64,000 nt of DNA from Burkholderiaceae bacterium (GTDB lineage: Bacteria; Pseudomonadota; Gammaproteobacteria; Burkholderiales; Burkholderiaceae_E): assembly GCA_016710525.1 (NCBI GenBank), contig JADJVQ010000002.1, forward strand, positions 62,001 through 126,000. The letters are read 5' to 3'. Shown here piece by piece: positions 45,676 to 53,872 of the stretch. The notes under the pieces were generated by a model that saw only the letters and a list, made by a program, of their open reading frames with translations, searched no databases and had not been told where the DNA came from. Position 1 is the first letter of the stretch; each line of letters opens with the position of its first letter. The translations under genes and the position numbers were made by a program.

Positions 45676-46358
45676 GGGCGGCTCGCCGCCTCGTCGCGTG
45701 CCGGCCGATTCGTCAGATACAGGCTGACCAGCACCACCAGCGCAAAAACGACCATGCCGGCGGCCAGCCGGTGCGCATCGGCATACTCGCTGGCCTCGAC
45801 GTGATCGTAGATGGCCACCGACAGCACCCGCGTTTCACCCGGGATATTGCCCCCGATCATCAGCACCACGCCGAATTCGCCCACCGTGTGGGCAAAGCCC
45901 AGCACGCTGGCGGTGACCAGACCCGGACGTGCCAGCGGCAGGGCAACGCTGAAGAAGCGGTCCCAGGGACTGGCGCGCAGGGTCGCGGCAGCTTCAAGGG
46001 TGCGCTCGGGAATGGCCTCGAAGGCTTGCTGCAGCGGCTGCACGACGAAGGGCATCGAGTACAGCACCGAGGCGACGACCAGTCCGGCGAAGGTGAAGGG
46101 AAGGCGCCCCAGACCCATCGCCTGCGTGAACTGCCCGACCGGTCCTTGAGGTCCCATCAGCAGCAGCAGATAGAAGCCCAGCACTGAAGGGGGCAGCACC
46201 AGCGGCATGGCCACCACCGAGGACACCAGCGGTTTGAGGGCAGATCGTGTGCGTGCCAGCCACCAGGCCACGGGCGTGCCGATCAGCAGCAGCAGCACGG
46301 TGGTCAATGCCGCCAGTTCGGCGGTGAGACGGATCGCGCTCCAGTGGGCGGGGTTCAT
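45672..46358 (-). CDS. modB: ModB, molybdate ABC transporter permease
   Basis: 228 residues with about five membrane segments, the ABC permease EAA loop (EAAATLRASPWDRFFSVALPLARPG) and the family's GFAHTVGEFGVVLMIGGNIPG. It forms the inner-membrane channel for molybdate with ModC and ModA. Confidence 0.95.
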   Translation of the reverse strand: MNPAHWSAIRLTAELAALTTVLLLLIGTPVAWWLARTRSALKPLVSSVVAMPLVLPPSVLGFYLLLLMGPQGPVGQFTQAMGLGRLPFTFAGLVVASVLYSMPFVVQPLQQAFEAIPERTLEAAATLRASPWDRFFSVALPLARPGLVTASVLGFAHTVGEFGVVLMIGGNIPGETRVLSVAIYDHVEASEYADAHRLAAGMVVFALVVLVSLYLTNRPARDEAASRP

Positions 46359-46406
46359 GTCCGTATTCGTTCAGTGTCTTGTTGGTTCAGCGGATGGAAT
46401 CGGCGT

Positions 46407-47162
46407 TCAGAAAGCGTAGCCGAACGACTGGATGATCGCGCGGGCCGGCGCGCCCTTCAGGTAACCGAGCAGGCTGATCGCCCCCGCCTTGTTCTGTCCG
46501 GTCTTCAGCAGCACCGCGTCCTGGCGGATTTCGCCGTACAGATTGGCGGGCACCCGCCAGTACGAGCCGATGACCGCCTTGCCGGGCACCGCCACCTGCG
46601 ACAGCGCAACGAAACCGAGCTCGGCATTGCCCGAGAAGACGAACTGATAGGCCTGCGCAATGCTCTCGCCCGTCACGAGCTTCGGTGTGACGGCCTCACT
46701 GAGTCCGCGCGCCTTCAGGACTTCGAGCGCGGCCTGACCGTAGGGCGCGATCTTGGGATTGGCGATGGCCACACGGGTGAACTTGCCCGAGGCGAGCACC
46801 GCGCCCTGACCGTCGACAAAGCCGGGCTGTGCGCTCCACAGCACGAGCTGACCGATCGCATAGGTGAACTGGCTGCCCGCCACGGCATGGCCCTCGGCGA
46901 TCAGCTTCTTCGGCGTTTCGTCATCCGCCGCGATCAGCGCCTCGAACGGGGCACCGGAAATGATCTGGCTGTAGAACTTGCCGGTGGGGCCGGACGAGAC
47001 CTTCAGCGTGTGGCCGGTGGCGGCGGTGAAGCCTTCGGCGATCCGGGCCAGTGGGCCGGCGAAATTCGCGGCCACCGCGACCGACACCTCGTCGGCCTGG
47101 GCGCACAGGGTGGCGAACATCAGGGAGGCGCCCAGCAGGGCCTTTCGAGAGCAGCGAATCAT
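46407..47162 (-). CDS. modA: ModA, periplasmic molybdate-binding protein
   Basis: 251 residues with a signal peptide (LLGASLMFATLCAQA). It has VAVAANFAGPLARIAEGFTAATGH, SSGPTGKFYSQI and GAPFEALIAADDETPKKL, the ligand-binding core of ModA, and PYGQAALEVLKARGL. It delivers molybdate to ModB. Order modE-modA-modB-modC on the minus strand. Confidence 0.94.
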   Translation of the reverse strand: MIRCSRKALLGASLMFATLCAQADEVSVAVAANFAGPLARIAEGFTAATGHTLKVSSGPTGKFYSQIISGAPFEALIAADDETPKKLIAEGHAVAGSQFTYAIGQLVLWSAQPGFVDGQGAVLASGKFTRVAIANPKIAPYGQAALEVLKARGLSEAVTPKLVTGESIAQAYQFVFSGNAELGFVALSQVAVPGKAVIGSYWRVPANLYGEIRQDAVLLKTGQNKAGAISLLGYLKGAPARAIIQSFGYAF

Positions 47163-47206
47163 GATGAGGCTTTCAAGAGGTGTGAAGGGAGGCGGGTGAG
47201 GGGAGC

Positions 47207-48031
47207 TCAGTCGATCACCGCGAGAATCACGCTGGAGACCTTGAATGCCGCGCAGGCCCGGCTGCCCACGGCCAGTCCGAGGGACTCGACCGACTCGCGT
47301 GTCACCACCGCGGTCGCGGTTCGGCCGTTGCCCAGGTCCAGCGTGACCGACGCGTTGACCGGGCCGTCGACGATGCGCTGCACGGTGCCCCAAAGCCGGT
47401 TGCGCGCGCTGATGCGCAAGGACTCGTCGGTCAGCAGCAGCAGCGACGAGGCCTTGATCAGCGCGATCACTTCACTGCCTATCGCCAGGCGCAGCTGCTC
47501 GGCCGACTCGCGGGTGACGACCGCTGCCAGTTCCAGCGAGTCGTCCAGCCGGATGCGAACCTCGTAGTCGACCGGGCCTTCGCGCAGCCCGCTGACCGTG
47601 CCCGCGTACTGGTTGCGCGCGCTGGTGCGCACCGCCATCCGGCGCAACAGGCGCTGAAAGGCGCGCACGTCGCCCACCGGCGCCTGCTCGAACTGGCTGG
47701 CCAGCCGGTCCAGCGCGGCCTGGTATTCGGCCTCGACCGCGCGGTACATCGCGATCACCCGGCGCCCGTAGTCGGTCAGGCGCGTGCCGCCGCCGGCGCG
47801 CCCGCCGGTCGAGGAGTCGACCAGCGGCTGGTCGGCGAGGTTGTTCATCGCATCGACCGCATCCCAGGCGGTCTTGTAGGAGATGGGCACATGCTTGGCG
47901 GCACGCGAGATGGAGCCGTGTTCGTCGATGGCCTCGAGCAGCCGCACGCGCGTGTCGCCCAGGAAGGCGCCCAGGTCGGTGCTGACCTCGAGGTGGCCGG
48001 TCAGGCGTGTGGCGATTTGACGGGGTTTCAT
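47207..48031 (-). CDS. modE: ModE, molybdate-responsive regulator
   Basis: 274 residues. It has an N-terminal winged HTH (RVRLLEAIDEHGSISRAAKHVPISYKTAWDAVDAMNNLADQPLV) and two C-terminal Mop/TOBE domains (SARNQYAGTVSGLREGPVDYEVRI and SARNRLWGTVQRIVDGPVNASVTL) that bind molybdate. Molybdate-bound ModE represses mod genes and, in diazotrophs, adjusts nitrogenase genes to Mo supply. Start 48031 is preferred over 48052 because the longer form would overlap an operator-like half site. It leads modABC and is divergent from mop. Confidence 0.94.
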   Translation of the reverse strand: MKPRQIATRLTGHLEVSTDLGAFLGDTRVRLLEAIDEHGSISRAAKHVPISYKTAWDAVDAMNNLADQPLVDSSTGGRAGGGTRLTDYGRRVIAMYRAVEAEYQAALDRLASQFEQAPVGDVRAFQRLLRRMAVRTSARNQYAGTVSGLREGPVDYEVRIRLDDSLELAAVVTRESAEQLRLAIGSEVIALIKASSLLLLTDESLRISARNRLWGTVQRIVDGPVNASVTLDLGNGRTATAVVTRESVESLGLAVGSRACAAFKVSSVILAVID

Positions 48032-48177
48032 CGGTTGTAGACTTTCATACATAGCGTTGCCAGTCAGGCAGATTCAGGCATCGCGGACTGCGGCTGATTC
48101 GAGAAGACGGATGTGGCGCTATGATTGCGGCGTGATGATGGGCAGGGGTAAGGTCGGATTGTCGGTTCTCGAACTCG

Positions 48178-48201
48178 CGGTATGTAGTTAATAATATAAC
48201 G
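48178..48201. promoter_or_regulatory. ModE operator between modE and mop
   Basis: Read on the minus strand the site begins CGTTATATTATTAA and ends CTACATACCG. This matches the E. coli modA operator in both 8-9 base arms (CGTTATATT and CTACATA-CG) with the same spacing. It lies in the only AT-rich stretch of this intergenic region and overlaps likely -10 elements, so ModE would repress both directions when Mo is ample. A partial second half-site (TACATAGCG) lies near 48047-48055. Confidence 0.85.
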
Positions 48202-48250
48202 CAAGTCGCATGCCAGGCCGATCCATCCACCTTCCTCCTGAAAGCGGCCG

Positions 48251-48685
48251 ATGAAGATCAGTGCAAGAAACGTGTTCGAAGGCCGCATTACCGCGATGAC
48301 GCCCGGACAGGTCAATACCGAGGTCGTGCTGGCCTTGCCCGGCGGCGAATCGCTGGTGGCGGTCATCACTCAGACCAGCGCCCGCGGGCTCGGGCTGGCG
48401 GTCGGCGGCACGGCCCTTGCAATCATCAAGGCGCCCTGGGTGATCGTGGCGGCTGGCGACGGCGGGCCGCGGTTCTCGGCACGCAATCAGATGAGCGGCA
48501 TCGTCAGCGCGGTCAAGTCCGGGCCGATCAATGCCGAGGTGGCCATCACGATGGCCGGCGGCACCACCGTGCATGCGGTGATCACCCAGGAGGCCGTGGA
48601 AGAGCTCGGGCTTGCGCCCGGTGTGCCGGCCCAGGCGGTGATCAAGGCCAGCCACGTGGTGCTGGCGGTCAGCGGATCACGCTGA
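48251..48685 (+). CDS. mop: Tandem Mop-domain molybdate-binding protein (molbindin)
   Basis: 144 residues made of two Mop (TOBE) domains of about 68 residues: KISARNVFEGRITAMTPGQVNTEVVLAL and RFSARNQMSGIVSAVKSGPINAEVAITM, each ending in a KAPWVIV / KASHVVLAV strand. It is a cytoplasmic molybdate store or buffer. It is divergent from modEABC and shares its ModE operator. Confidence 0.92.
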   Translation: MKISARNVFEGRITAMTPGQVNTEVVLALPGGESLVAVITQTSARGLGLAVGGTALAIIKAPWVIVAAGDGGPRFSARNQMSGIVSAVKSGPINAEVAITMAGGTTVHAVITQEAVEELGLAPGVPAQAVIKASHVVLAVSGSR

Positions 48686-48745
48686 GCGGGCTGCACCCCT
48701 GTCCGGGTGGCGCCCGTGGGGGTGGCGGTTCGAGGCCGCGACGTC

Positions 48746-50369
48746 TCAGGTCAGTTCGATGCCCGCATAACCCTTCGCGACCACCTCGTTGATTTCGGCG
48801 ACGAACTTCGGCGCACCGCCGTTGTAGACCAGGTAGCGCGGCCTGCCGTGCTCATGGCCGGGAACATTGGAGTTGTACCCGGTGAACCAGGACTTGGCCT
48901 TGCGCATCAGCACAGCCGAATACATCTTGGTCACTTTGGCACTCCACTCCTGCTCGGCCTGCAGGCTCGGGTCGGCACGGACGATGTCGTGCTTTCGCGC
49001 GTACTCGAGCAGGTTCGTGCACCAGTTGACGCCGGTTTCGATGCCGCGCGGAAAGTTGGTCGTGGCCGACGCGCTCTGCGGTCCGCTGGGCATCAGCAGG
49101 TTCGGGAAACCATGGATCATCATGCCCAGGAAGGTGGACGGCCCGTCCTTCCATTTCTCGGCCAGGCGCTCGCCGCCGACCCCGCGGATGTCGATCCGAT
49201 CGAAGGCTCCGGTGATCGCATCGAAGCCGGTGGCGTACACGATGATGTCGAAATCGAAGTCGCGTTCGGTGGTCGCGAGGCCGGTTGGCGTCACCCGGAC
49301 GATCGGCGTCTCGCCGATGTCGACCAGGTGCACGTTGTCGCGGTTGTAGGCCTCGAAATAAAGGGTCTCGAGCGGCACCCGCTGGACGCCGAAGCCGTGG
49401 TCCTTCGGGATCAGCTTCTCGGCGATCGCCGGATCCTTCACGCGGCGACGGATCCGATCGGCGATGTACTCGGAGAACTCGGCATTGGCCGCTTCGTCAG
49501 TGAAGATCTCGCGGAAATTGGCGAGCCAGATCCCGAAGCCGGGCTCTTCATAGAGCCGGTCCCATAGAGCGATCCGTTCCTCGCGCGTGACCTCGTAGAA
49601 GCCACGGCGATCGGGCTCGTGCTCGAAGCCGCCGGGCGTGCGGGCGCAGGCCGCCAGGATCTCGTCGTAGCGCGAGCGGATGTCGGCCATCTCCGCGTCG
49701 GAGATCGGGCTGTTGTTCAGCGGCGCGCTCCAGTTGGGCCGGCGCTGGAAGACGGTCAGATCGCCCACCTTGTCGGCGATCTCGGCGATCACCTGGATGG
49801 CGGTGGCGCCTGTGCCGATGATGCCGACCCGCTTGCCGGCCAGCTCCACGCCCTCGTGCGGCCAGTCGAAGGTGTGGAACGAGCGCCCCTTTGAACGAGG
49901 CCATGTCCTCGATGCGCGGCAGGGTCGGCGCCGACAGCAGGCCCAGGGCCAGCACGACGAAGCGGCAGCTCAGCTGCCGGCCGTCGTCCAGGCCGAGCCG
50001 CCACTGGTTGGCGGCTTCGTCGAAGTGTGCCGACTGCACCCGGCAGTTGAACTGCATGTGCTTGCGCAGGTCGAACTTGTCGGCGACGTAGTTCAGGTAG
50101 CGAAGGTTCTCGGGCTGGCTGGAGAAGCGCTCTTTCCAGTGCCATTCGTTCAGCAGCTCCTTGGAGAACGAATAACCGTAGGTGTAGCTCTCGGAGTCGA
50201 AGCGAGCGCCCGGATAACGATTCCAGTACCAGGTGCCACCCAGGTCGGGGGCCGAGTCGAGTACCGTCGCATCGATGCCCAACGAGGCCAGGCGATGGAT
50301 CTGGTAGATGCCCGCCACACCGGCACCGATCACGATCACCTCGAAATGCGTCTTGGATTGGTCAGTCAT
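48746..50369 (-). CDS. Baeyer-Villiger-type flavin monooxygenase, one frameshift
   Basis: About 541 residues after repair. It has the N-terminal FAD motif VIVIGAGVAGIYQIHRLASLG, GGTWYWNRYPGARFDSESY, the class signature F-x-G-x-x-x-H-x-x-x-W (SFKGRSFHTFDW after removing one surplus G near 49890), the NADP motif GIIGTGATAIQVI and a long C-terminal region ending VAKGYAGIELT. These enzymes insert oxygen into ketones using NADPH. It follows nifQ by 61 bases on the same strand, which may be chance or read-through from the nif operon. Confidence 0.88.
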
Positions 50370-50430
50370 GCTGCGCGCCGTCAGAGTGGAAACGAGTTCC
50401 ATCATATCGGGCGGGCTCGATCTCGGGATT

Positions 50431-50856
50431 TCATTCGATCCCCGAGCCGCTGGCATGCCCGTCCTCGGGTCCGAAGCACTTTGCATAGTCGCTGCACACC
50501 GCACAGCTGGGCGAGCGGCAGATGAAGATCTCCTCGCGTTCGCACAGCTGCTTGTACAGGAACTTCTTCCACTTCATGTCGCGGTCGTTGCGCGCCGCCA
50601 GTGCCGGGAACCAGCGGTTCATCAGTGCCGACAGCTCGGCGCGCGAGGGCAGCTGCAGGTCCTGCCACAGGTGGTTGTCGCCCAGGCAGGCGAGCGCCAC
50701 GGTTTCGGCGACCAGCCTGATGTCGGCCGGGCTGCCGGCCGCTGCGCTGCCGTGCTCGATCAGCAGGCCGATCAGATCGTCGACCTCATCGTCGCGCTGG
50801 CCGCGGCGGGCAACGATCTCGGGCAGCGGCTGCCAGATCAGCGGGTGGGCACCCAT
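50431..50856 (-). CDS. nifQ: NifQ, molybdenum donor for FeMo-co synthesis
   Basis: 141 residues from ATG 50856 (an ATG at 50898 would add 14). The C-terminal motif C-x4-C-x2-C-x5-C, in CRSPSCAVCSDYAKC, is the NifQ Fe-Mo-S cluster site, preceded by WKKFLYKQLCEREEIFIC. NifQ carries Mo to the NifEN/NifH stage. It is the last nif gene of the nifENX unit. Confidence 0.93.
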   Translation of the reverse strand: MGAHPLIWQPLPEIVARRGQRDDEVDDLIGLLIEHGSAAAGSPADIRLVAETVALACLGDNHLWQDLQLPSRAELSALMNRWFPALAARNDRDMKWKKFLYKQLCEREEIFICRSPSCAVCSDYAKCFGPEDGHASGSGIE

Positions 50857-50901
50857 GGCGACAAGTCTCCGTTCAGGGGCTTCGCGTCGTGTGAACACGT
50901 C

Positions 50902-51207
50902 CTAGATCGACGCGGCGGCGTGCGTATAGCACTTCTTGGGACAGATCTTCGAGCAGGCGGTGCAGCCGATGCACAGCTCCTGATGGGCGATGGTCATCAC
51001 CTTCTTTTCGTACTCTTCTTCCTCGTCGCCGTCGGGATCGAGGCCGATGCGCTGGCCTTCGTCGTCCAGCCCGACCAGCTCGAGCACGCCGCGCGGGCAG
51101 ACCCGGAAGCAGCGCCCGCAGCCGATGCACTTGGCTTCGTCGATCGACTGCACGAAGGTGGGGGTCCAGCTCGCCCCTGAGGGCAGCTTGACGCTGAATG
51201 TGCTCAT
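50902..51207 (-). CDS. fdxB: FdxB-type (ferredoxin III) 2[4Fe-4S] ferredoxin
   Basis: 101 residues. Two four-Cys motifs: Cys27, Cys30, Cys33, Cys37 (CIGCGRCFRVCP) and Cys79, Cys82, Cys85, Cys89 (CIGCTACSKICP), separated by an acidic loop (DPDGDEEEEYEKK) characteristic of nif-specific ferredoxin III. In many diazotrophs this gene follows nifX and the DUF269/DUF683 genes, as here. Confidence 0.93.
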   Translation of the reverse strand: MSTFSVKLPSGASWTPTFVQSIDEAKCIGCGRCFRVCPRGVLELVGLDDEGQRIGLDPDGDEEEEYEKKVMTIAHQELCIGCTACSKICPKKCYTHAAASI

Positions 51208-51218
51208 GGTCGCCTCCG

Positions 51219-51419
51219 TCAGCCGGCCTGCAGGGCGGCGAGTTGATTGCGCGCCGCGATCAGCGCCGCGTGCGCCTCGTGGGCGACGCGGGCCACGTCG
51301 GGGATGCGCTCCCAGTTGATCGGCAGCTCTTCGCTGAGGTCGTGCAGGTCCATCTTGGCCTGCGTCGCCTTGGCGTTGAGCTTGCGGATCTGCAGCTTCA
51401 GTTCGTCGATGTCGGCCAT
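51219..51419 (-). CDS. DUF683 / CCE_0567-type small coiled-coil nif protein
   Basis: 66 residues, mainly two helices (DIDELKLQIRKLNAKATQAKMDLHDLSEELP and HAALIAARNQLAAL) with the conserved LPINWERIP turn. It is a small protein universally placed between DUF269 and fdxB in nif clusters; the role is unknown, possibly assisting the partner DUF269 protein. It starts 7 bases after the upstream stop. Confidence 0.9.
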   Translation of the reverse strand: MADIDELKLQIRKLNAKATQAKMDLHDLSEELPINWERIPDVARVAHEAHAALIAARNQLAALQAG

Positions 51420-51426
51420 GGCGGGT

Positions 51427-51927
51427 TCACTCGTAGTCGGCGACGGCACGGTAGGTCTCGATCATCGTGACCCCCTCGCTGACCAGCTTGTTGCCGGCGG
51501 CCGCCAGCTTGGCCAGGCTGGCATAGCCGAATCGGTGCACGTCGCGCAGATGGCGGTTGACCACGATCAGCCGGCCGGCGGTCAGCACGGTCCGCCCGAA
51601 TCCCTCGTGACTGATCTTGGTCATCGGCGTGACCATGCAGCGGGTGGCCCGTTCGATCGTCAGGCCGACCGCGTTGTGAAAGAGGTCCAGGCGCCACAGG
51701 GTGTCCGGGTCCGGGTCGCCCATCATCGGCAGGGCGCGCCGCTGCTCGGCGTCCAGGATGTACGGCTCGAGCAGCTTTCGGTCGCTCTTGCCCTCCCAGG
51801 TGCCGTGGGTGTCCTGCGCGCGGATCTGCTTGATCAGCTCGCGCACGAACGGGTCCTGCATCAGTTCGTCTTCCGAGGGGTCCGCAGGACGGGTCTCGGT
51901 GTCGGCCGGGCTGGCGGCGCCGCTCAT
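51427..51927 (-). CDS. NifX-associated protein (DUF269)
   Basis: 166 residues. It has FVRELIKQIRAQDTHGTWEGKSD near the N-terminus, LDLFHNAVGLTIERATRCMVTPMTKISHEGFGRTVLTAGRLIVV in the middle and VSEGVTMIETY at the end, the DUF269 (NifX-associated) family. In Azotobacter and others it is always next to nifX; a role in FeMo-co precursor handling is presumed. The start overlaps the nifX stop by 4 bases. Confidence 0.92.
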   Translation of the reverse strand: MSGAASPADTETRPADPSEDELMQDPFVRELIKQIRAQDTHGTWEGKSDRKLLEPYILDAEQRRALPMMGDPDPDTLWRLDLFHNAVGLTIERATRCMVTPMTKISHEGFGRTVLTAGRLIVVNRHLRDVHRFGYASLAKLAAAGNKLVSEGVTMIETYRAVADYE

Positions 51928-52397
51928 GACTTCACTTCGGCCGACGCCGCATCGGACGATGTCGTCGCGCTCGCGGCCGTCTCGCCAGCGGATGCCTGGT
52001 CGTCGTCCTCGAAGTCGGCGCTGCGCGGCTGACCCTTGAGCAGCGCCTTGCGCAGCCACGGCGGGGGCGTTCCCTGCAGCACGACCTGCAGCCGATCCAG
52101 GATGTCCAGGATCGGCTCGGGCTGGGTCACCTTCACCGGATGGATCTTGCTGGCCACGACCCGGGCCGCCGCCGAGCCGCCGATCGCCGCGACGTAGACG
52201 ATCGCGCAGTCCTTGATGATCTCCAGCTTGGGCGCGAGCTTGTCTTCGTTGCCGTCTTCGGCAAGGTCCTCGCCGAACGCGTGGTCGGCGACGAAGCGAT
52301 AGCCCTCGGGCGTGATGTCGTACACGGCCAGGTGGCGGGCCCAGCCGAAATGCGCATCGACGCGCTGCTGGTCCTGGGTGGCGAAAGCGATCTTCAT
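51924..52397 (-). CDS. nifX: NifX, FeMo-co precursor carrier
   Basis: 157 residues starting MKIAFATQDQQRVDAHFGWA, the NifX/NafY domain with His residues that bind NifB-co or VK-cluster, and VVASKIHPVKV. An Ala/Ser/Asp-rich tail of about 30 residues follows. It shuttles the cluster between NifB and NifEN. It lies 33 bases after nifN. Confidence 0.94.
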   Translation of the reverse strand: MKIAFATQDQQRVDAHFGWARHLAVYDITPEGYRFVADHAFGEDLAEDGNEDKLAPKLEIIKDCAIVYVAAIGGSAAARVVASKIHPVKVTQPEPILDILDRLQVVLQGTPPPWLRKALLKGQPRSADFEDDDQASAGETAASATTSSDAASAEVKS

Positions 52398-52430
52398 GAT
52401 GATTCCTCGCAGGGAAGGGATTCGGGTCGT

Positions 52431-53870
52431 TCAGGCGCTGGCGGCCGACACGGTTTCGCCGGGCCTGCGCGCGCGTTCGATCACCGCGGGCAGATAGGCG
52501 GGCGCGGGCGCAGCAACGGATGCGGCGGCGCTCAGCGAGGCGGCGGGCAGCGGCCAGTCGTCGGGGCCGTGATGGCCGATCTGTGCCATCAGCAGGTTGC
52601 CCACCTCGTAGACGAACTGGCGGCTGCCGCGATACCCGACATGGCAGATGTGCGCATTGCCGATCCGGTCGAAGCTCGGGATGCCCAGCCGGAACAGCGG
52701 TCGGGCCAATCGTTCGGCCGCCTGGCGGCCGTGCGAATGGGTCATCAGCAGATCGCAGCCGGCCGCGCGTGCGGAGCTCTCGAAGTCCTCCAGGTCGCCG
52801 ATGATCACTTCGGCGGCGGGCAGGCGCTCGAGCAGCGGTGACCGGGTCGTGGTCACGCAAACCGCCAGCTCGGCCCCCATTTCGGCCAGGAACATGCCGG
52901 CGCTCCACAGCAGGTCGGGCTCGGCGCCCAGGGCCACCTTGACGTTGCCGAAATGGAAGTGGCCGTCGAGCATCGCATCGACCAGATGGCTGCGCTGGCG
53001 GCGGATCTTCGCCGGCACCGCGCGCCCCGAGAGCAGGGCGAGGTGGCGCACCAGCGCATCGCTGGCGGTCAGTCCGGTCAGCCGGTCGAACAGCGTGAAG
53101 GGCACCGCGCAGCGCTGCTGCAGGGCCAGGGCGGCCGGGCGCATCTGTTCGCCGATCGCCAGCGCATGCATGGCGCCGCCAATCTCCCGCAAGCCGGCCA
53201 GGGGCGTGCCACCCAACGTCGTGCCAAGCCACTGTTCGGGGATATGGCCGTCCAGCGAGCCCGACACGTCCGGCACGAACACCGGCTCCAGCCCGAAGGC
53301 CTCGATCAGCTCGCGCAGTTCGTCGATGTCGCCGGGGCTCAGGTGGCTGCCCGGCAGCACGGCGATCCGGTTCGCGCAGCGCGGGCTGTCGGCGCGGGGC
53401 ACCTGCTCGACCAGTGCGGTCACCGCGCGCGCCCAGCCGTCCTGGAAGGCGCCGACGTAGTCCGGCGTCGAGACATAGACGATCTGTGTGTCGGCCAGTT
53501 CCGGATGCTTCTGGCGGGCGGTGGCGATGTAGCCCAGCACGTCGTCGCCCTTGGTTTCGGTCAGGCCGGTGGAGCACAGCGCGATGATGTCCGGATGGTT
53601 GCGCTGACGGATGTTCAGCAGCGCTTTGGCGACGTTGTCGTAGCCGCCCATGATCGTGGTGGCCTCGTTCATCGCGGTGGTCTGCAGTGGAATCGCCTCC
53701 TTGAAGTGGCGCACCAGCAGCACCAGCCCGAACGAGGTGCAGCCCTGCGAGCCATGCATCACCGGCATGCACGAGCCCAGCCCCATGAACGCGTAGGCCG
53801 CGCCCAGCGGCTGGCTCATCTTCAGCGGATTGACCGCGCAGGCCTTCTTCGGTTCGACGACGAGCGCCAT
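52431..53870 (-). CDS. nifN: NifN, FeMo-co assembly scaffold beta subunit
   Basis: 479 residues, homologous to NifK. It has PLGAAYAFMGLGSCMPVMHGSQGCTSFG with the cluster-ligand Cys44, TTAMNEATTIMGGYDN, VYVSTPDYVGAFQDGW and the C-terminal GIPSFDRIGNAHICHVGYRGS. With NifE it forms the heterotetramer on which NifB-co is converted to FeMo-co. The start lies 2 bases after the nifE stop, so the genes are translationally coupled. It is intact. Confidence 0.95.
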   Translation of the reverse strand: MALVVEPKKACAVNPLKMSQPLGAAYAFMGLGSCMPVMHGSQGCTSFGLVLLVRHFKEAIPLQTTAMNEATTIMGGYDNVAKALLNIRQRNHPDIIALCSTGLTETKGDDVLGYIATARQKHPELADTQIVYVSTPDYVGAFQDGWARAVTALVEQVPRADSPRCANRIAVLPGSHLSPGDIDELRELIEAFGLEPVFVPDVSGSLDGHIPEQWLGTTLGGTPLAGLREIGGAMHALAIGEQMRPAALALQQRCAVPFTLFDRLTGLTASDALVRHLALLSGRAVPAKIRRQRSHLVDAMLDGHFHFGNVKVALGAEPDLLWSAGMFLAEMGAELAVCVTTTRSPLLERLPAAEVIIGDLEDFESSARAAGCDLLMTHSHGRQAAERLARPLFRLGIPSFDRIGNAHICHVGYRGSRQFVYEVGNLLMAQIGHHGPDDWPLPAASLSAAASVAAPAPAYLPAVIERARRPGETVSAASA

Positions 53871-53872
53871 GA

